DNA of 64,000 nt, taken from the NCBI GenBank assembly GCA_951230915.1, contig OX579640.1:13660981-13724980 (forward strand), read 5' to 3'. Below the pieces are notes generated by a model, which saw nothing but the letters and a program-made list of their open reading frames with translations, was not told the DNA's origin and made no database searches. A program made the translations under genes and the position numbers. Each line of letters begins with the position of its first letter. The first letter of the stretch is position 1. The DNA comes from Antitrichia curtipendula (lineage: Eukaryota; Streptophyta; Bryopsida; Hypnales; Leucodontaceae). Below, piece by piece: positions 53,044 through 64,000 of the stretch.

Positions 53044-53117
53044 AGACTCAGATCTTGCGAAGTTCTGGTAATCCTACAGAATGGCTAGCAGAACTTCGCA
53101 AAATCAGAGTGTGTCTG
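53039..53117. repeat. 29-bp inverted repeat (hairpin)
   Basis: Arms 53039-53067 and 53089-53117 pair at 25 of 29 positions, including 13 perfect pairs around TTGCGAAGTTCTG, with a 21-base spacer. It lies at the end of the 125-bp repeat array. Confidence 0.7.
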
Positions 53118-53204
53118 CTGAATCGGTGGATCTACCTGAATGAGTGCCCCGAATGCAGAGTTGGAGCAGAGATTTAAACTACTTGTGCTCTGCTCTGAGA
53201 TCGA

Positions 53205-53380
53205 ATACAGCTGTTGTTCAACGTGTCCAAACTCTTCATGACAGCTGTAGATCTGAGTTTCCAATGGTTTGATGACAGCTGCAGACTGCTGCAGACTGAG
53301 TGTCCAATGGCTTGATGACAGCTGCAAATCCGATTGTCCAACGACTTGATGACAGCTGCAGATCTGGTTTTGGCTATTAA
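53205..53380. repeat. Short tandem repeats with GATGACAGCTGC core
   Basis: Four to five units of about 40-50 bp with the core TCCAATGGCTTGATGACAGC and CAGCTGCAGATCTG variants. No known function; a minus-strand ORF across it simply follows the repeats. Confidence 0.65.
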
Positions 53381-55206
53381 TGCTCCTGCAGAGCAAAGGA
53401 CGGAAATCACGGAATCCGCTTGCGTTTGTACTGTACACCGAAATTTAGAAATTAATACTAGTAATAACTACAGTAGTGTGCCCTGTGCCGTTGCAACAAC
53501 CAAAAAAATTAAAATTAATTCTATAATTTTCAATTCATTATAATTTTGAAATTCAATAACTTTTACATCGGAGTGTGAGAGGTTGCATTTTTACTACGAA
53601 TAAAATACTTTATGCACAAAAGAGTGCAAGGCTTTGTTTCGTGGCGTTTGGACATGCAACATGAAAGTTATGTTTTTTTCTAAATAAAAGATAATGTAAT
53701 TCAAATTTTTAATTAAAAAAATTCATAACTTTCACACCATAGGTCCAAAGGTCATGAAATTAGCACAAATAGAAAGTTGTTTGCACAAAGGAATGCACGG
53801 ACTTTGTTTCGTGGCATTTGGACATGCCATGCGAAAGTAATCATTTTTTCAAAATAAAAGAGAGATTTAATCAATTTTAGATTCATAAAAAACTTTGAAA
53901 TTCAATCACTTTCATACCGTTTGTCCAAACACCACAAAACAAAGTCCGTGCACCCCTCCTTCCCAAGAGATTTCGAGCAGTACTAAGAGCATCGCTAGAC
54001 GCCTCATAGTTTGTAAGATCTCCACGTATCAAACAAAAGAAAACAAACAACCTATCTTAAGGTATAGACTAGTGTGCCTTGTACCATTGCCACAACCCAA
54101 ATAATTTATTTTTTTCAAAAAACAAAAAAATTTCATTGTAAAACTCAATAAATTTCTCATTGTAGTATAAGAAGTTGTATTTTTGGCCCGAATAGAAAGC
54201 TTTGTGTATGAAGGAGTGCAAGGATTTTGTTTTGTAGTATTTAGACATGCAAAGTAAAAATTAATAATTTTTCCAAAATATAAGGTGATTTAATCCAACA
54301 TTTTAATTTTTTTAATCCCTAACTTTCACATTATAGGTCTAAACGCCATGAAATTGGCATGAATATAAAGCTTTATGCATAAAGGAGTGCAAGGATTTTG
54401 TTTTATGGCGTTTGGACGTGTGAAGTGAAAGTTATGATTTTTTCCAAAATAAAAGAGAATTTATATTAATTTATGAAGTCATCAAAACTTTGAAATTCAA
54501 TACTTTCACACAATTTGTTCAAACGCCACGAAACAATGTCCTTCCACCCCTCCTTCCCAAGAGCTTTCAAGCGGTACAAAGAGCGCCGCCTTATGTCTTA
54601 TGGTTTGTGAGATCTCAACGTGTCAAACAAAACAAAACAACCAACCTAATTTGCAAAATAAAAGAGAAATTAAATCAATTTTTGTATCATTGAAAACTTT
54701 GAAATACAATAACTTTCACACTGTTTGTTCAAACGCCACCAAACAAAGTCCGTGTGCCCCTTTTGTCAAGAACACCGACGGAAGCCTCTCAGTTTGTTAG
54801 ATCTCAACGTATCAAACAAAACAAACAACCTATCATGAGGTATAGATTAGTGTGCCCTGTGTTGTTGCCACAACCAAAAAAACTAAAAAATAATTCTATA
54901 ATATTTTAATTCATTTGAACTTTGAAATTCAATAACTTTTGCACCTTAGTGTGAGAGGTTGCATTCTTACTATGAATAAAAGGCTTCATGCACAAAGGAG
55001 TGCAAGGACTTTTTTTCGTGGTGTTTGGACATGTAGTATGAAAGTTATGTTTTTTTTCAAATAAAAGATAATGTATTCAAATTTTTAATTGAAAAAATCC
55101 ATAACTTTCACACCATAGGTCCAAATGCCACAAAATTGACATGAATAAAAAGTTGTATGCACAAAGGAGTACAAGCACTTTGTTTCATGACATTTGGACA
55201 TGTAAT

Positions 55207-55612
55207 TGTAACACCCCCATGGGAAACGGACTTGGTGGGGGCTGGGTTCACGGCGGGAGCGTCGTGACTCCATACTAAGTAAGGGCAGACCCCGGTTGGG
55301 TTGGTGTTGGGCTGGAAAACCAACACCAAGGAAGGGAGGCCCGCGCCGCAAGCTGTGCGAAGGGTGGCGTCACAAAGGTAAGCGTGACGCCGAGAGCCTT
55401 TGGCTCCCACCCATGCCTTAGGATAATTGAGGCATGAGGGCCCGTGGGTGAGTTGTGGAGAGACTCCATAGTGTGTGCCTTAGTTAGGAAGCGGGTGCGT
55501 TTCCAACTAAGGTGTGAGTATTCTAACTTGTATGGTGGAACTGTGCAGGTTTGAGTAGTTAGCCGCGCCGACGTACCGGAGCGGGACTTAATTTGGTCTT
55601 GACCTCGTTAAA
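55207..55612 (+). mobile_element. GC-rich 406-bp insertion, solo-LTR-like
   Basis: Interrupts the module string GGACATGTAATGTGAAAGTC and is flanked by the 5-bp duplication GTAAT (55202-55206 and 55613-55617). It starts TGTAACACCCCCATGGG, the kind of start seen in plant LTRs, and is much more GC-rich than its surroundings. It does not end in CA, so solo LTR is only one option. No LTR partner in the window. Confidence 0.6.
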
Positions 55613-56398
55613 GTAATGTGAAAGTCATGATTTTTTCAAAATAAAAGAGAATTTTAAATTAATTTGTTATTCAAAAAAAATCTTGAACTTCAATAACTTT
55701 CAACTTATTTGTCCAAACGCTACAAAACAAAGTCTCTGCACCCCTTCTTGGCAGAAGCTTTGGAGTAGTACCAAAAGTGCCGTTGGACACCTCACGGTTT
55801 GTTAGATTTCAATGTATCAAACAATACAAAATAAATAACGTATCTTAAGGTATAGGTTTGCGTGCCTTGTGTTGTTGCCACAATATAGTAAAAAGTTATT
55901 TATTTATTTGTAATTTCATTTGTAATTTATAAAATCCATAATTTAAACAAACATTACAACAAAAATAGGAATATTTTTAAAACTTAAAATTTATAAATTT
56001 ATAAAACTTTGAAATTCAATAACTTTTGTATAATAGTGTGACAAGTTGCATTTTTGGTACAAATAGAAAGCTTTATGCACAAAGGAATGCAAGGACTTTA
56101 CTTTGTGGCCATACAATGCCTTGTAAAAGTTACGGTCTCGATTACGTTTTTTCCAAATAAAAGATAATTAATTAATTTTTTTAATTAATTTTTTTTTTAT
56201 AACTTTCAAACTATAGGTCCAAACGCCACAAAATGGGCATGAATAGAAAGTTTTTTGCACATACCGGTCCAAGCATTTTGTTTGGACATGTAATATGAAA
56301 GTTATGATTTTTCCAAACTAACATACAATTTAAATCAATTTTCAATTCATAAAATCTTTGAAATTCAATAACTTTAATATCATTTGTCCAAACACCAC

Positions 56399-56962
56399 CT
56401 TGGGGAGGTCACTTAGAATGTCCATTAGAAACCATGTGCGATCAAAACTTTGGACCCCCTATTTACTTTTTGAATTTTAAATAAAACAAAATTAAAAAAA
56501 TATGAATAGATTTTCCTACTTTGAAAGTTTATGTTTTGAATTATTGATATTTTTGTTTGTTAATGATAATTAGTTACAAATTTTTGAAGTAAAAAGATAC
56601 ACTGTAGAACTGAAAAATAACTTTCACACCCCTATATTATATAAGAAAAAATTGTCTAAAAAATAAACAAAAACTTCTGAAAAATAACTCTCTATTGAAA
56701 GCTCATTTTGAGTTGAATATTGATTCAATGGTCATCTAAATGTGTTCTCTATAATTATTTGAGTTGAAAAACATGCCATTTTAGCCCATTTTCAACCTCT
56801 TCTAGAAATCATTTCATATTTTATTTGAGTTGAAAAATTTGGAAATAGAAACCTATAGTCATTATTAAACAATGCTCAAAATTTTAGGTTGAAATTATAA
56901 TTTATTAGAAACCACTTGTTCGCACGTGGTTTGTTGTAGTAGAGCTAAGTGACCTCTCTGAG
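56399..56962. mobile_element. TIR element inserted in the array
   Basis: About 564 bp with termini CTTGGGGAGGTCACTTAG and the inverse CTAAGTGACCTCTCTGAG, followed inward by a second pairing (AACCATGTGCG/CGCACGTGGTTT). The flanks AACACCAC (56391-56398) and AACGCCAC (56963-56970) look like an 8- or 9-bp target duplication, as in hAT or Mutator-type elements. Non-coding. Confidence 0.65.
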
Positions 56963-58129
56963 AACGCCACGAAACAATGTCCCTACACCCCTCCTTCCCA
57001 AGAGATTTCAAGCGGTACCAAGAGCACTACCAGACACCTCATAGTTTGTGAGATCTCCACGTATCAAACAAAAGAAAACAAACAACCTATCTTAAGGTAT
57101 AGACTAGTGTGCCTTGTGCTTTTGCCACAATCCAAATAAAATTAAAAATATTTCTTTTAATTCTTCGATTCATTAAAACTTTGAAATTCAATAGCTTTTA
57201 CACCATAGTGTGAGAAGTTGCATTTTTGGTCTCAATGAAAAGCTTTGTGTATGAAGGAGTGCAAAAGCTTTGTTTTGTAGTACTTGGATGTGCAACGTAA
57301 AAGCTATGATTTTTTGCAAAATAAAAGATAATTTATATTAATTTCCAAATTCATAAAAAATTTGAAATTCAATAACTTTCACATTGTAGGTCCAAACGCC
57401 ATGAGCAAAGTCCGTACACCACCTCTTGGCAAGTGCTTTCCAAATTGTACTAAGGATGCTGCGGGATGTCTCACAGCTTGTTATATCTCAACGTATCAAA
57501 CCAAACTGAACCAAACCACCTATCTTAAAGTATAAACTAATGTGCTCTTGACCATTGTCCAACCAAAAAAATTAAAAATAATTCTATAGTTTTTTAATTC
57601 ATTAGAACTTTGAAATTTAATAACTTTTATACTATAGTATGAAAGGTTATGTTTTTACTACAAATAAAAAGTTTTATGCATAAAAGAGTACAAGGGCTTT
57701 GTTTTGTGGTGTTTGGACATGCATTACAAAAGTTATGGTTTCTCAAAAACAAATAAAATAAAAAGTAATTTTATTTATTTAAAAAAATCCATAACTTTCA
57801 CACTATAGGTCCAAATGCTACAAAGTTGTCACGAATAGAAAGTTTTATGCACAAAAAAGTGCAAGAATTTTGTTATGAGGCGTTTGGATGTGCAACGTGA
57901 AAGTTATGATTTTTTACAAAATAAAAGAGAAATTTTAATTAATTTTTTAATCATAAAACGTTTTGAAATTTAATAACTTTTAAGCTGTTTGTCCAAACGC
58001 CATGAAACAAAGTCCATGCATCCTTCCTTTCCAAGAGCTTTCAAGTAGTACCAAGAGCACCAATAGACGCCTCATGGTTTGTTAGCTCTCAACGTATCTT
58101 ACAAAACAAACAAATTAATTTAAGATATA

Positions 58130-61100
58130 GACTAGTGTGCCCTATGCCACAATGTAATAAAAATAGTAAAAAGATTTAATTCAAAATTTTAATTACAAAA
58201 AACTATAACTTTCACACAATAGGTCCAAATGCCACGAAATTGGCATAAATTAAAAGCTTTATGCATGTAGGAGTGCAAAGGCTTTGTTTTGTGACATTTG
58301 GACATGTCATGTGAAAGTTATGGCTTTTCTAAAATAAAAGATAACTTAATTCCATTTCTTATCTAAAAAATTCATAACATTCAAATTATAGGTCTAAAAG
58401 CCACAAAACTTGCATGAATAGAAAGCTCTATGCATAAAAGAATAAAAGGACTTTGATTTGTGGCGTGTTTGGATATGCGATGCAAAAGTTATGATTTTTC
58501 AAATAAAAAATAATTAAAATCAATTTCTAATTCATAAAAAACTTTGAAATTTAATAACTTTCACATTGTTTGTCCAAACACCACAAAACAAAGTCCGTGC
58601 ACCCCTCCTTGTCAAGAGCTTTCAAGTTGTACCCCCAGCCGTACCAATAATGCAGTCGGACGTCTTCTGGTTTGTTAGATCTTAGCGTATCAAACAAAAC
58701 AAAACAACCTAAATTAAGGTATAGACTAGTGTGCCTTGTGCCGTTGACACAATCAAGACTAGCGTAAAAATAACTTTCTAATTTTTTACTTTAAAAAAAT
58801 TTTGAAATTCAATAAATTTAACACCGTAGTGTAATAGGTTGCATTCTTGGTACAAATATAATGCTTTATAGAGTGTAAAGACTTTGTTTTGAGGTGTTTG
58901 GACATGCCATGTGAAAAATATGTTTTTTCAAAAAAAAAAAAAAAACTAATTTAATTTTTAAAATTAAAAAAATCTTAACTTTTACATTGAAGGTCCAAAC
59001 GCCACAAAATTGGCATGAATAGAAAATTATATGTACAAAGGAGTGCAAGAGGTTTGATTTTGTGTCGTTTGGAATTGCAATGTGAAAGTTATGTTTTTTC
59101 AAAATTAAAAAATAAATTAGTTTGATTTTTTAATTAAAAAAATCATAACTTTCACATCATAGGTCCAAACGACACAAAATTGGAATGAATAGAAAGCATA
59201 GTGTACAAAGGAGTGGAAAGGCTTTGTTTTGTGTTGTTTTGAAATGTGCGTGAAAGTTATGATTTTTCCAAAATAAAAGATAATCTTTTATTTCGACCCA
59301 TTTCAATCTGTTTTGACCTATTTTATGATGGTTAAATGGAAATAAAAAAATAATTTAAATCAATTTCTGATTCATAAAAACTTTGAAATTCAATAATTTT
59401 CACACACTCTGTCCAAATACCACAAAATAAAGTCCATGCACCCCTTCTTGTCAAGAGTTTTCAAGCGGTACCAAGAGTGCCGCGGTACGCCTCACGGTTT
59501 GTTATCAAACATAAAAATATTTATCTGAAGGTATAGATAGTATATTATTGTAATATTTTAATTATTTTATTTTACTTTAAAGTTTTAAATATTTTTAAAT
59601 AACAAATTATTCTAAAACCTATACCTTAAATTTTTTTTTTTTTTTTTTTGTTTGATATATTGAGATCTAACAAACCGTGAAGCGTCTGGTGGTGCTTGAA
59701 AGCTCTTGATAAGAAGGGGTGCACGTCAGGGCTTTTTTTGGACCCGTGTCCTCCCTGCTGGCTTCACTAGAGAGGCCAATTTTTGGAGGGATGAAACTAG
59801 AGTGGTCAGATTTCTGACAATCTAGCGAAATTTCGCCAAAAAAAAAAGCTCTGGACTGCACATACTTTGTTTCATGGTGTTTTGACAAACTATGTGAAAA
59901 TTATTGAATTTCAAAGTTTTATATGAATTGAAAATTGATTTAAATTATTTTTTATTTTCATCGAATTGTCATGAAATGAGTTGAAACAGGTTGAAAAGAT
60001 AGATTATCTTCTTCTTTTTTGTAAAAATCATAACTTTCATGCCATGAAATAAAGTTGAGAATAAAGTCTATGCACTCCTTTGTACATTGTGCTTTCTATT
60101 CATGCCAATTTTGTGGCGTTTGGACCTATAATGCAAAAGTTATGATTTTTTAAATACAAGAATTGAATTAATTTTTTTTTGAAAAAACATAATTTTTACA
60201 TCTTATGTCCAAACGCCACAAAACAAACCCCTTTCACTCCTTTGTACATAGAGTTTTATATTTGTGTCAGTTTCGTAGTGTTTGGACCTTTGATGTGAAA
60301 GCTAAGATTTTTTTAATTTAAAAAATTAAATTAGTTAATTTTTTATTTTGGAAAAAACATATCTTTCACTCGGCATGTCCAGACGCCTCAAAACAAAGCC
60401 TTTACACTCTATAAAGCATTCTATTTGTACCAAAATTGCAACCTATCACACTATAGTATTAAATTTGTTGAATTTCAAAAGTTTTTCTAAAATAAAAAAT
60501 TAGAAAATTATTTTTATTCTTATTTGCATTGTAGCAAAGGCACAAGGCACACTAGTCTATATTATAAGTTAGGTTGTTTGTTTTGTTTGATGTGCTGAGA
60601 TTTAAAAGATCATAAGGCGTTTGGTGTCATTCTTCGTACCGCTCAAAATCTCTTGGCAAGGAAGGGTGCACGAACTTTGTTTCTGAGCGTTTGAACATAC
60701 CCTGTGAAAGTTATTGAACTTCAAAGTTTTTAATGAATTGAAATTGATTTTTATTCTCCTTTATTTTGGAAAAATCATAACTCTTGCATCGCATATCCAA
60801 ACGCCACGAAACAAAGTCCTTTCACTCTTTTATGCATAGAGCTTTCTATTCATGCAAGTTTTGTGGCTTTTTGACCTATAGAATATTATGAATTTTTTTA
60901 TATAAGAAATGGAATTAAATTATTTTTTATTTTGGAAAAGCCATAACTTTCACATGACATGTCCAAACGTCACAAAACAAAGCCTTTACACTCCTACATG
61001 CATAAAACTTTCAATTTATGATAGTTTCGTGGTGTTTGGACCTACTATGTGAAAAGTATATTTTTTTGTAATTAAAAAAACGAATTAAATCCTTTAACTA

Positions 61101-61136
61101 TTTTTTATTATACTATGGCAAAAGCATAGGCACACT
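58130..61136. repeat. ~3-kb palindrome with ~1.4-kb arms
   Basis: The left arm (about 58130-59530) is matched along its full length by the reverse complement of the right arm (about 59612-61136). Distinctive pairs include GCATGTAGGAGTGCAAAGGC, GACATGTCATGTGAAAGTTA, AAAGCTCTATGCATAAAAGA and GGTACAAATATAATGCTTTA, each found inverted on the right with a few changes. Arm similarity looks near 80% or better. The loop is about 80 bp. Removing the 129-bp insertion at 59727-59855 makes the arms nearly equal in length. Confidence 0.8.
59727..59855. mobile_element. hAT-like MITE in the palindrome's right arm
   Basis: 129 bp with ends CAGGGCTTTTTTTGG and CCAAAAAAAAAAGCTCTG, flanked by GTGCACGT (59719-59726) and CTGCACAT (59856-59863), an 8-bp duplication with two mismatches. 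The left arm of the palindrome shows the uninterrupted site. The CAGGG terminus and 8-bp duplication suggest hAT. Confidence 0.65.
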
Positions 61137-61471
61137 AATATACCAAATAACCACTTCGGTACAACATTAGAGCTGCTCTAGCGTTATGCCAAACAAATAC
61201 AAACTGTTGTTTTGGAGATAAAAAATGCGTAAGACATGCTTGACCTCACCCACAATGTTCTCTTAGATGCAGCAAGAAATTGCAATTTTGTCAAAGACAT
61301 TAATTCCTGAAGGGTTTTGATTATGCTTTCACCAAAAACGCTCCAAAACTGCCATTTCTAATATGAGTGTCAAATTTTAGAAAACAACAACATTTTTGGA
61401 CATATGTAACTGTAGAATCTTGTAGTTCATTGGTTTGAGAAGATGTGAAAAAAAATTCAGAAATTTTTGCC

Positions 61472-61886
61472 AAGGTAATATGCTCTTAAAGCAACTATTT
61501 AAGGTCTGGTCTGCCTTTTTCACAGGCTTACGTGGACAAAAATATTTATAGATCATCTTTCAGAGAAAGAAAAATAGATGTGACACCTAACACAAGTGGT
61601 TTTGTATTTTTCCAAGCATTTTTGAATTACTTGTAAATTCTCAAAGATTTGGGGCATAAGCACCTATTTGTGAACATAGGTCTTCTGAAATCTATCCACT
61701 TGCAACTTGTAAAGAGATGTGCAAAAATCAAAAGACAATGATTGGCTCTTGCAATAGAAAAACAATTTTTCCTCGATGCATTCAATTATTAAACTAGTCC
61801 ATTTAAGGATCACCCCATCTCTATTCTCCACCTAAAAATAGGAGCGGTTTGAAGAAGATGGGGCGCTTTTAGAACACACTACCTTA
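61472..61886. mobile_element. MITE M1 nested in the inverted element
   Basis: Begins AAGGTAATATGCTCTTAAAG and ends GCGCTTTTAGAACACACTACCTTA. 415 bp, collinear with 9185-9598. It splits a string that is continuous near 4000 (CAATCTACATGGTGCAAATTT on the other strand). Confidence 0.8.
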
Positions 61887-62300
61887 TGTAGATTGCAAGA
61901 TATAAGCGTTTGAAGTGACAAAAAGCTTTTTTGCCCATGCAAAAAATAGGTAGCTGCACTTCACAAGATCATATCATTATAAAAAATTCTGAAATGGTTG
62001 TAACTTTTTAGATTCATTCTTCAAGGCAAGTTAAATACATGCTTGAAATTTTTTTGATCATTTGGAATTATACAACATATAGGAATACAATAATAAGTAG
62101 AAAGAAGTAGAGAATGGTTCAAAACACTAAATTGTTAACCATTTATTTATGGAATTGAAAAATGCTAGGTCCAAAGGTTGTAGTAAACAATGTACACCTA
62201 GTGTCTTTATTTTTTTTTCAAAAATACTAAAAATTGAGTTAAATAAAGGACTTCAATATTTATTTTAGAACAAAGATTTCATAACTACCCATAAACTATC

Positions 62301-62606
62301 TAAGGTAGTATGCTCTTAAAGCGACCACTTAAGAGCAGATCGCCTTTTGAGGGAAGTTAAACTTATTGAAACAATTTTCAGTAAATTTATATAGGAAGAA
62401 AAATGGAATTGGCATCTAACCCAAGTCGTTTCATATTTTTCAGATCTTTGTAGCATTAGTTATGAATTTTTGAAGTTCAAACATAGTGGTTTCTAAAAGC
62501 GACCACCTTCTGAAATGTACACAGTTCGAACATTGAAGAAAGCAAAATGTACCTCTGTGTCATGATCGCTTTTAGAATATGGGCACTTTTAGAGCATACT
62601 ACCTTA
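62301..62606. mobile_element. MITE M1, short variant, nested
   Basis: Begins TAAGGTAGTATGCTCTTAAA and ends CACTTTTAGAGCATACTACCTTA; 306 bp. It interrupts the inverted element at the position matching about 2395-2405, where the unbroken sequence can be read. AACTA occurs on both sides and may be a short target duplication. Confidence 0.8.
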
Positions 62607-62938
62607 CAACTAAAACTCCTCATAAGTTTCATCTCATCAATCCAAATGGAATGATTCAAAGTTTTCTATGTATATATAAATGTAGAGAACTAATTTCAAA
62701 TTTTTATTTTTTTAGAAGGTGATTTTTAAAGAAGTTGTTTTTGCTGCCCAAATTGCTTGATTAGCAATGAAAACTACATATCATACAATAACTTTTTGAC
62801 CATGAAGTCATAAGTTATGAAAATTGTTGGGCCTTAAAGCTACTTTTAGGCCACATGTTGTGTGAAAATTTCAAAGAAAATAAAATAAAATCTCTATTTG
62901 TGCCAAAAAACACACTTTAGTCCTTAAGAGGTTAATGC

Positions 62939-64000
62939 TACCACTATTATTTTTTCTTTTGCATATAATTCGTTGGATTTAGTGATGATGGAAATTCTTT
63001 TTGGTTTGGGTCACTAGGAGCCTTGGGGTTGGTTCAAAGACAAAGTAGTAATAGTGAGTTGCACTCGTAGACAATTAAGAATTTATTGCAACAGAATGAC
63101 ATCTTTATATTTTGATGACATGATATTTTAATATAGTGCTAACGGTGCTCTTAAGTGTTGAATGTTGCTACTACTCTAGTAGTTCAACAAAAGTTCAATT
63201 CTTTGATACACCATATCAACGCTATAGATGGCATCAAACCCAACTCTAATGCTAACTTTTGTAGTTTGTTTGTAATGTATTAAAAAAAAAGTACTTGTTT
63301 ACAATCCCCAAGTAACTCCCTTTTTGAACTTCCAACCAATTATGAGTTTTATAATGTACAAAAGCAAGTAGAAGAATCTCCATCATTTATTATGCCAATT
63401 GAATCTATTTAAAAAAAAAATAGTTATAAAACTTGGCTAATAAAATTGTAAATTTTGGAACACCCAAGAGAATATTTTAAGCATTAAATTCACACTTTTC
63501 ATCCCTACAATGCCATGTTACTAATGTTCTTTCAAATTTATGATATACTATGCCACCCTTCAAAACCACAATCCTAGGAGATTGGATGGCTAGTTTTCTT
63601 TGAACATGGAACCATCTACATTTAACCAATCCAAGTAACACTCTTAAATTTAGAAGTTTTTATGCATCACTTGAGGTGCAAAGTTATTTTTTATTCACTC
63701 ATATTGCAAAGGTGGGACCTAAACCTCAATTTAAGAAAAGAGTGACTAGATTGCATGTATTCATGCCTTATTGTCAATCCCCCCCAAATACAAGTTGCAT
63801 GCAAATTCAAATGCAATCTAGAATAAGAAGTAAACTAGAGATCATTTCAGGGATGACATTCCATGACTTTTAAGATAACTCTATTACCTGGAGTTAGTTT
63901 CAATTTCAAAGAGGTCAGTCGTCCCGAAAAAGAGGGCAACTAAGCGGTGGGGGAGGCACAAAAGGTGTTGTGAAAGTCAGTGTTATTTTTTTTTTTAAAA
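62939..64000. other. Intergenic DNA to the window end
   Basis: No gene or bounded element. AT-rich, with small chance ORFs at 63676-63873. A gene may start beyond the window. Confidence 0.3.

Larger units (their letters stand above)
53440..61136. repeat. Array of hairpin-forming repeat modules
   Basis: About 7.7 kb is built from related modules. A typical module reads AACTTTCACACCATAGGTCC, then CAAACGCCACAAAATTGGC, then AAAGGAGTGCAAGGACTTTG, then TTTTGTGGCGTTTGGACATG and GTGAAAGTTATGATTTTT; its two halves are inverted relative to each other. Larger units of roughly 600 bp are marked by TAGACTAGTGTGCCTTGTGC near 53475, 54070, 54845, 57100, 58130 and 58727. From about 59.6 kb the orientation flips (GGCACAAGGCACACTAGTCT near 60540). 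No ORF or coding domain. Foldback-type element or satellite-like array. Confidence 0.8.
61307..62938 (-). mobile_element. Inverted copy of the 2049-4176 element
   Basis: Read on the minus strand it follows 2049-2990 and 3990-4170. Examples are the complements of GCGTTTTTGGTGATAACAT, CTCTAAAATAAACTTTGAAG and GGCCCAACAATTTTCATAAC. It ends near CTTAAGAGGTTAATG at 62938. Two M1 MITEs interrupt it. Non-coding. Confidence 0.65.

Noticed and set aside
53085..53438. Minus-strand ORF of 117 codons
   Set aside because: It follows the short CAGCTG tandem repeats and consists of repeated Ser/Cys/His-rich peptide without a domain.
53440..61136. CRISPR-like or bacterial repeat array
   Set aside because: Units are long, diverged and self-complementary, spacers are not unique, and the context is a eukaryotic nuclear genome.
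61472..61886. Clean TA target duplication for MITE M1
   Set aside because: The empty-site comparison does not show a TA at the expected place, so the superfamily was left open.

Overview
The window is nuclear DNA of a land plant. It carries four convincing protein genes with plant-type architecture: an intron-rich aspartic protease with a plant-specific insert, a UDP-glycosyltransferase with a PSPG box, a Shewanella-like protein phosphatase and a VIK-type ankyrin/Raf-like kinase. It also holds a short run of the plant telomere motif (CCCTAAA). A decayed mitochondrial insert around 7.0-7.4 kb contains what looks like exon 2 of atp9 with group II intron sequence on both sides, at the positions called atp9i21 and atp9i87. 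From memory, those intron sites are typical of bryophytes, mosses especially, and of some other early-diverging plants, so a moss or another non-seed plant is my best guess. I cannot name the species.

Layout. 1-13.7 kb has no intact gene. It holds interspersed repeats, a TIR element of about 2.1 kb, a CACTA-type miniature element, the atp9 insert, a MITE, four ~180-bp tandem repeats and a dead DD34E Tc1-like transposase. 13.7-19.0 kb (minus strand) is the nine-exon phosphatase. 19-25 kb is intergenic with two MITEs and a hairpin. 25.2-28.7 kb (plus) is the three-exon glycosyltransferase. 28.7-40.1 kb is AT-rich and repeat-filled, with one possible orphan gene (31.1-32.1 kb, minus) and a second candidate organellar fragment near 38 kb. 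40.1-44.0 kb (minus) is the twelve-exon aspartic protease. 44-51 kb holds repeats and MITEs. 51.2-52.5 kb (minus) is the intronless kinase. 53.4-61.1 kb is a large array of hairpin-forming repeat modules that ends in a palindrome of about 3 kb. 61.3-62.9 kb is an inverted copy of the element at 2.0-4.2 kb, broken by two MITEs.

The genes do not form a pathway. They are separate eukaryotic units: secretory or vacuolar proteolysis, small-molecule glycosylation, a PPP phosphatase and a signalling kinase. Joined across the proposed introns, the reading frames close exactly at 504, 498, 506 and 427 residues.

The most interesting signals are structural. They are (i) the ~3-kb palindrome with ~1.4-kb arms, a natural source of long dsRNA and small RNAs; (ii) phosphatase intron 3, which reads as three tandem copies of one ancestral intron separated by 19-nt relics of the flanking exons; (iii) tandem duplications at both ends of the kinase gene, one of which copies its C-terminal codons; (iv) several nested MITE families whose empty sites can be read within this same window.
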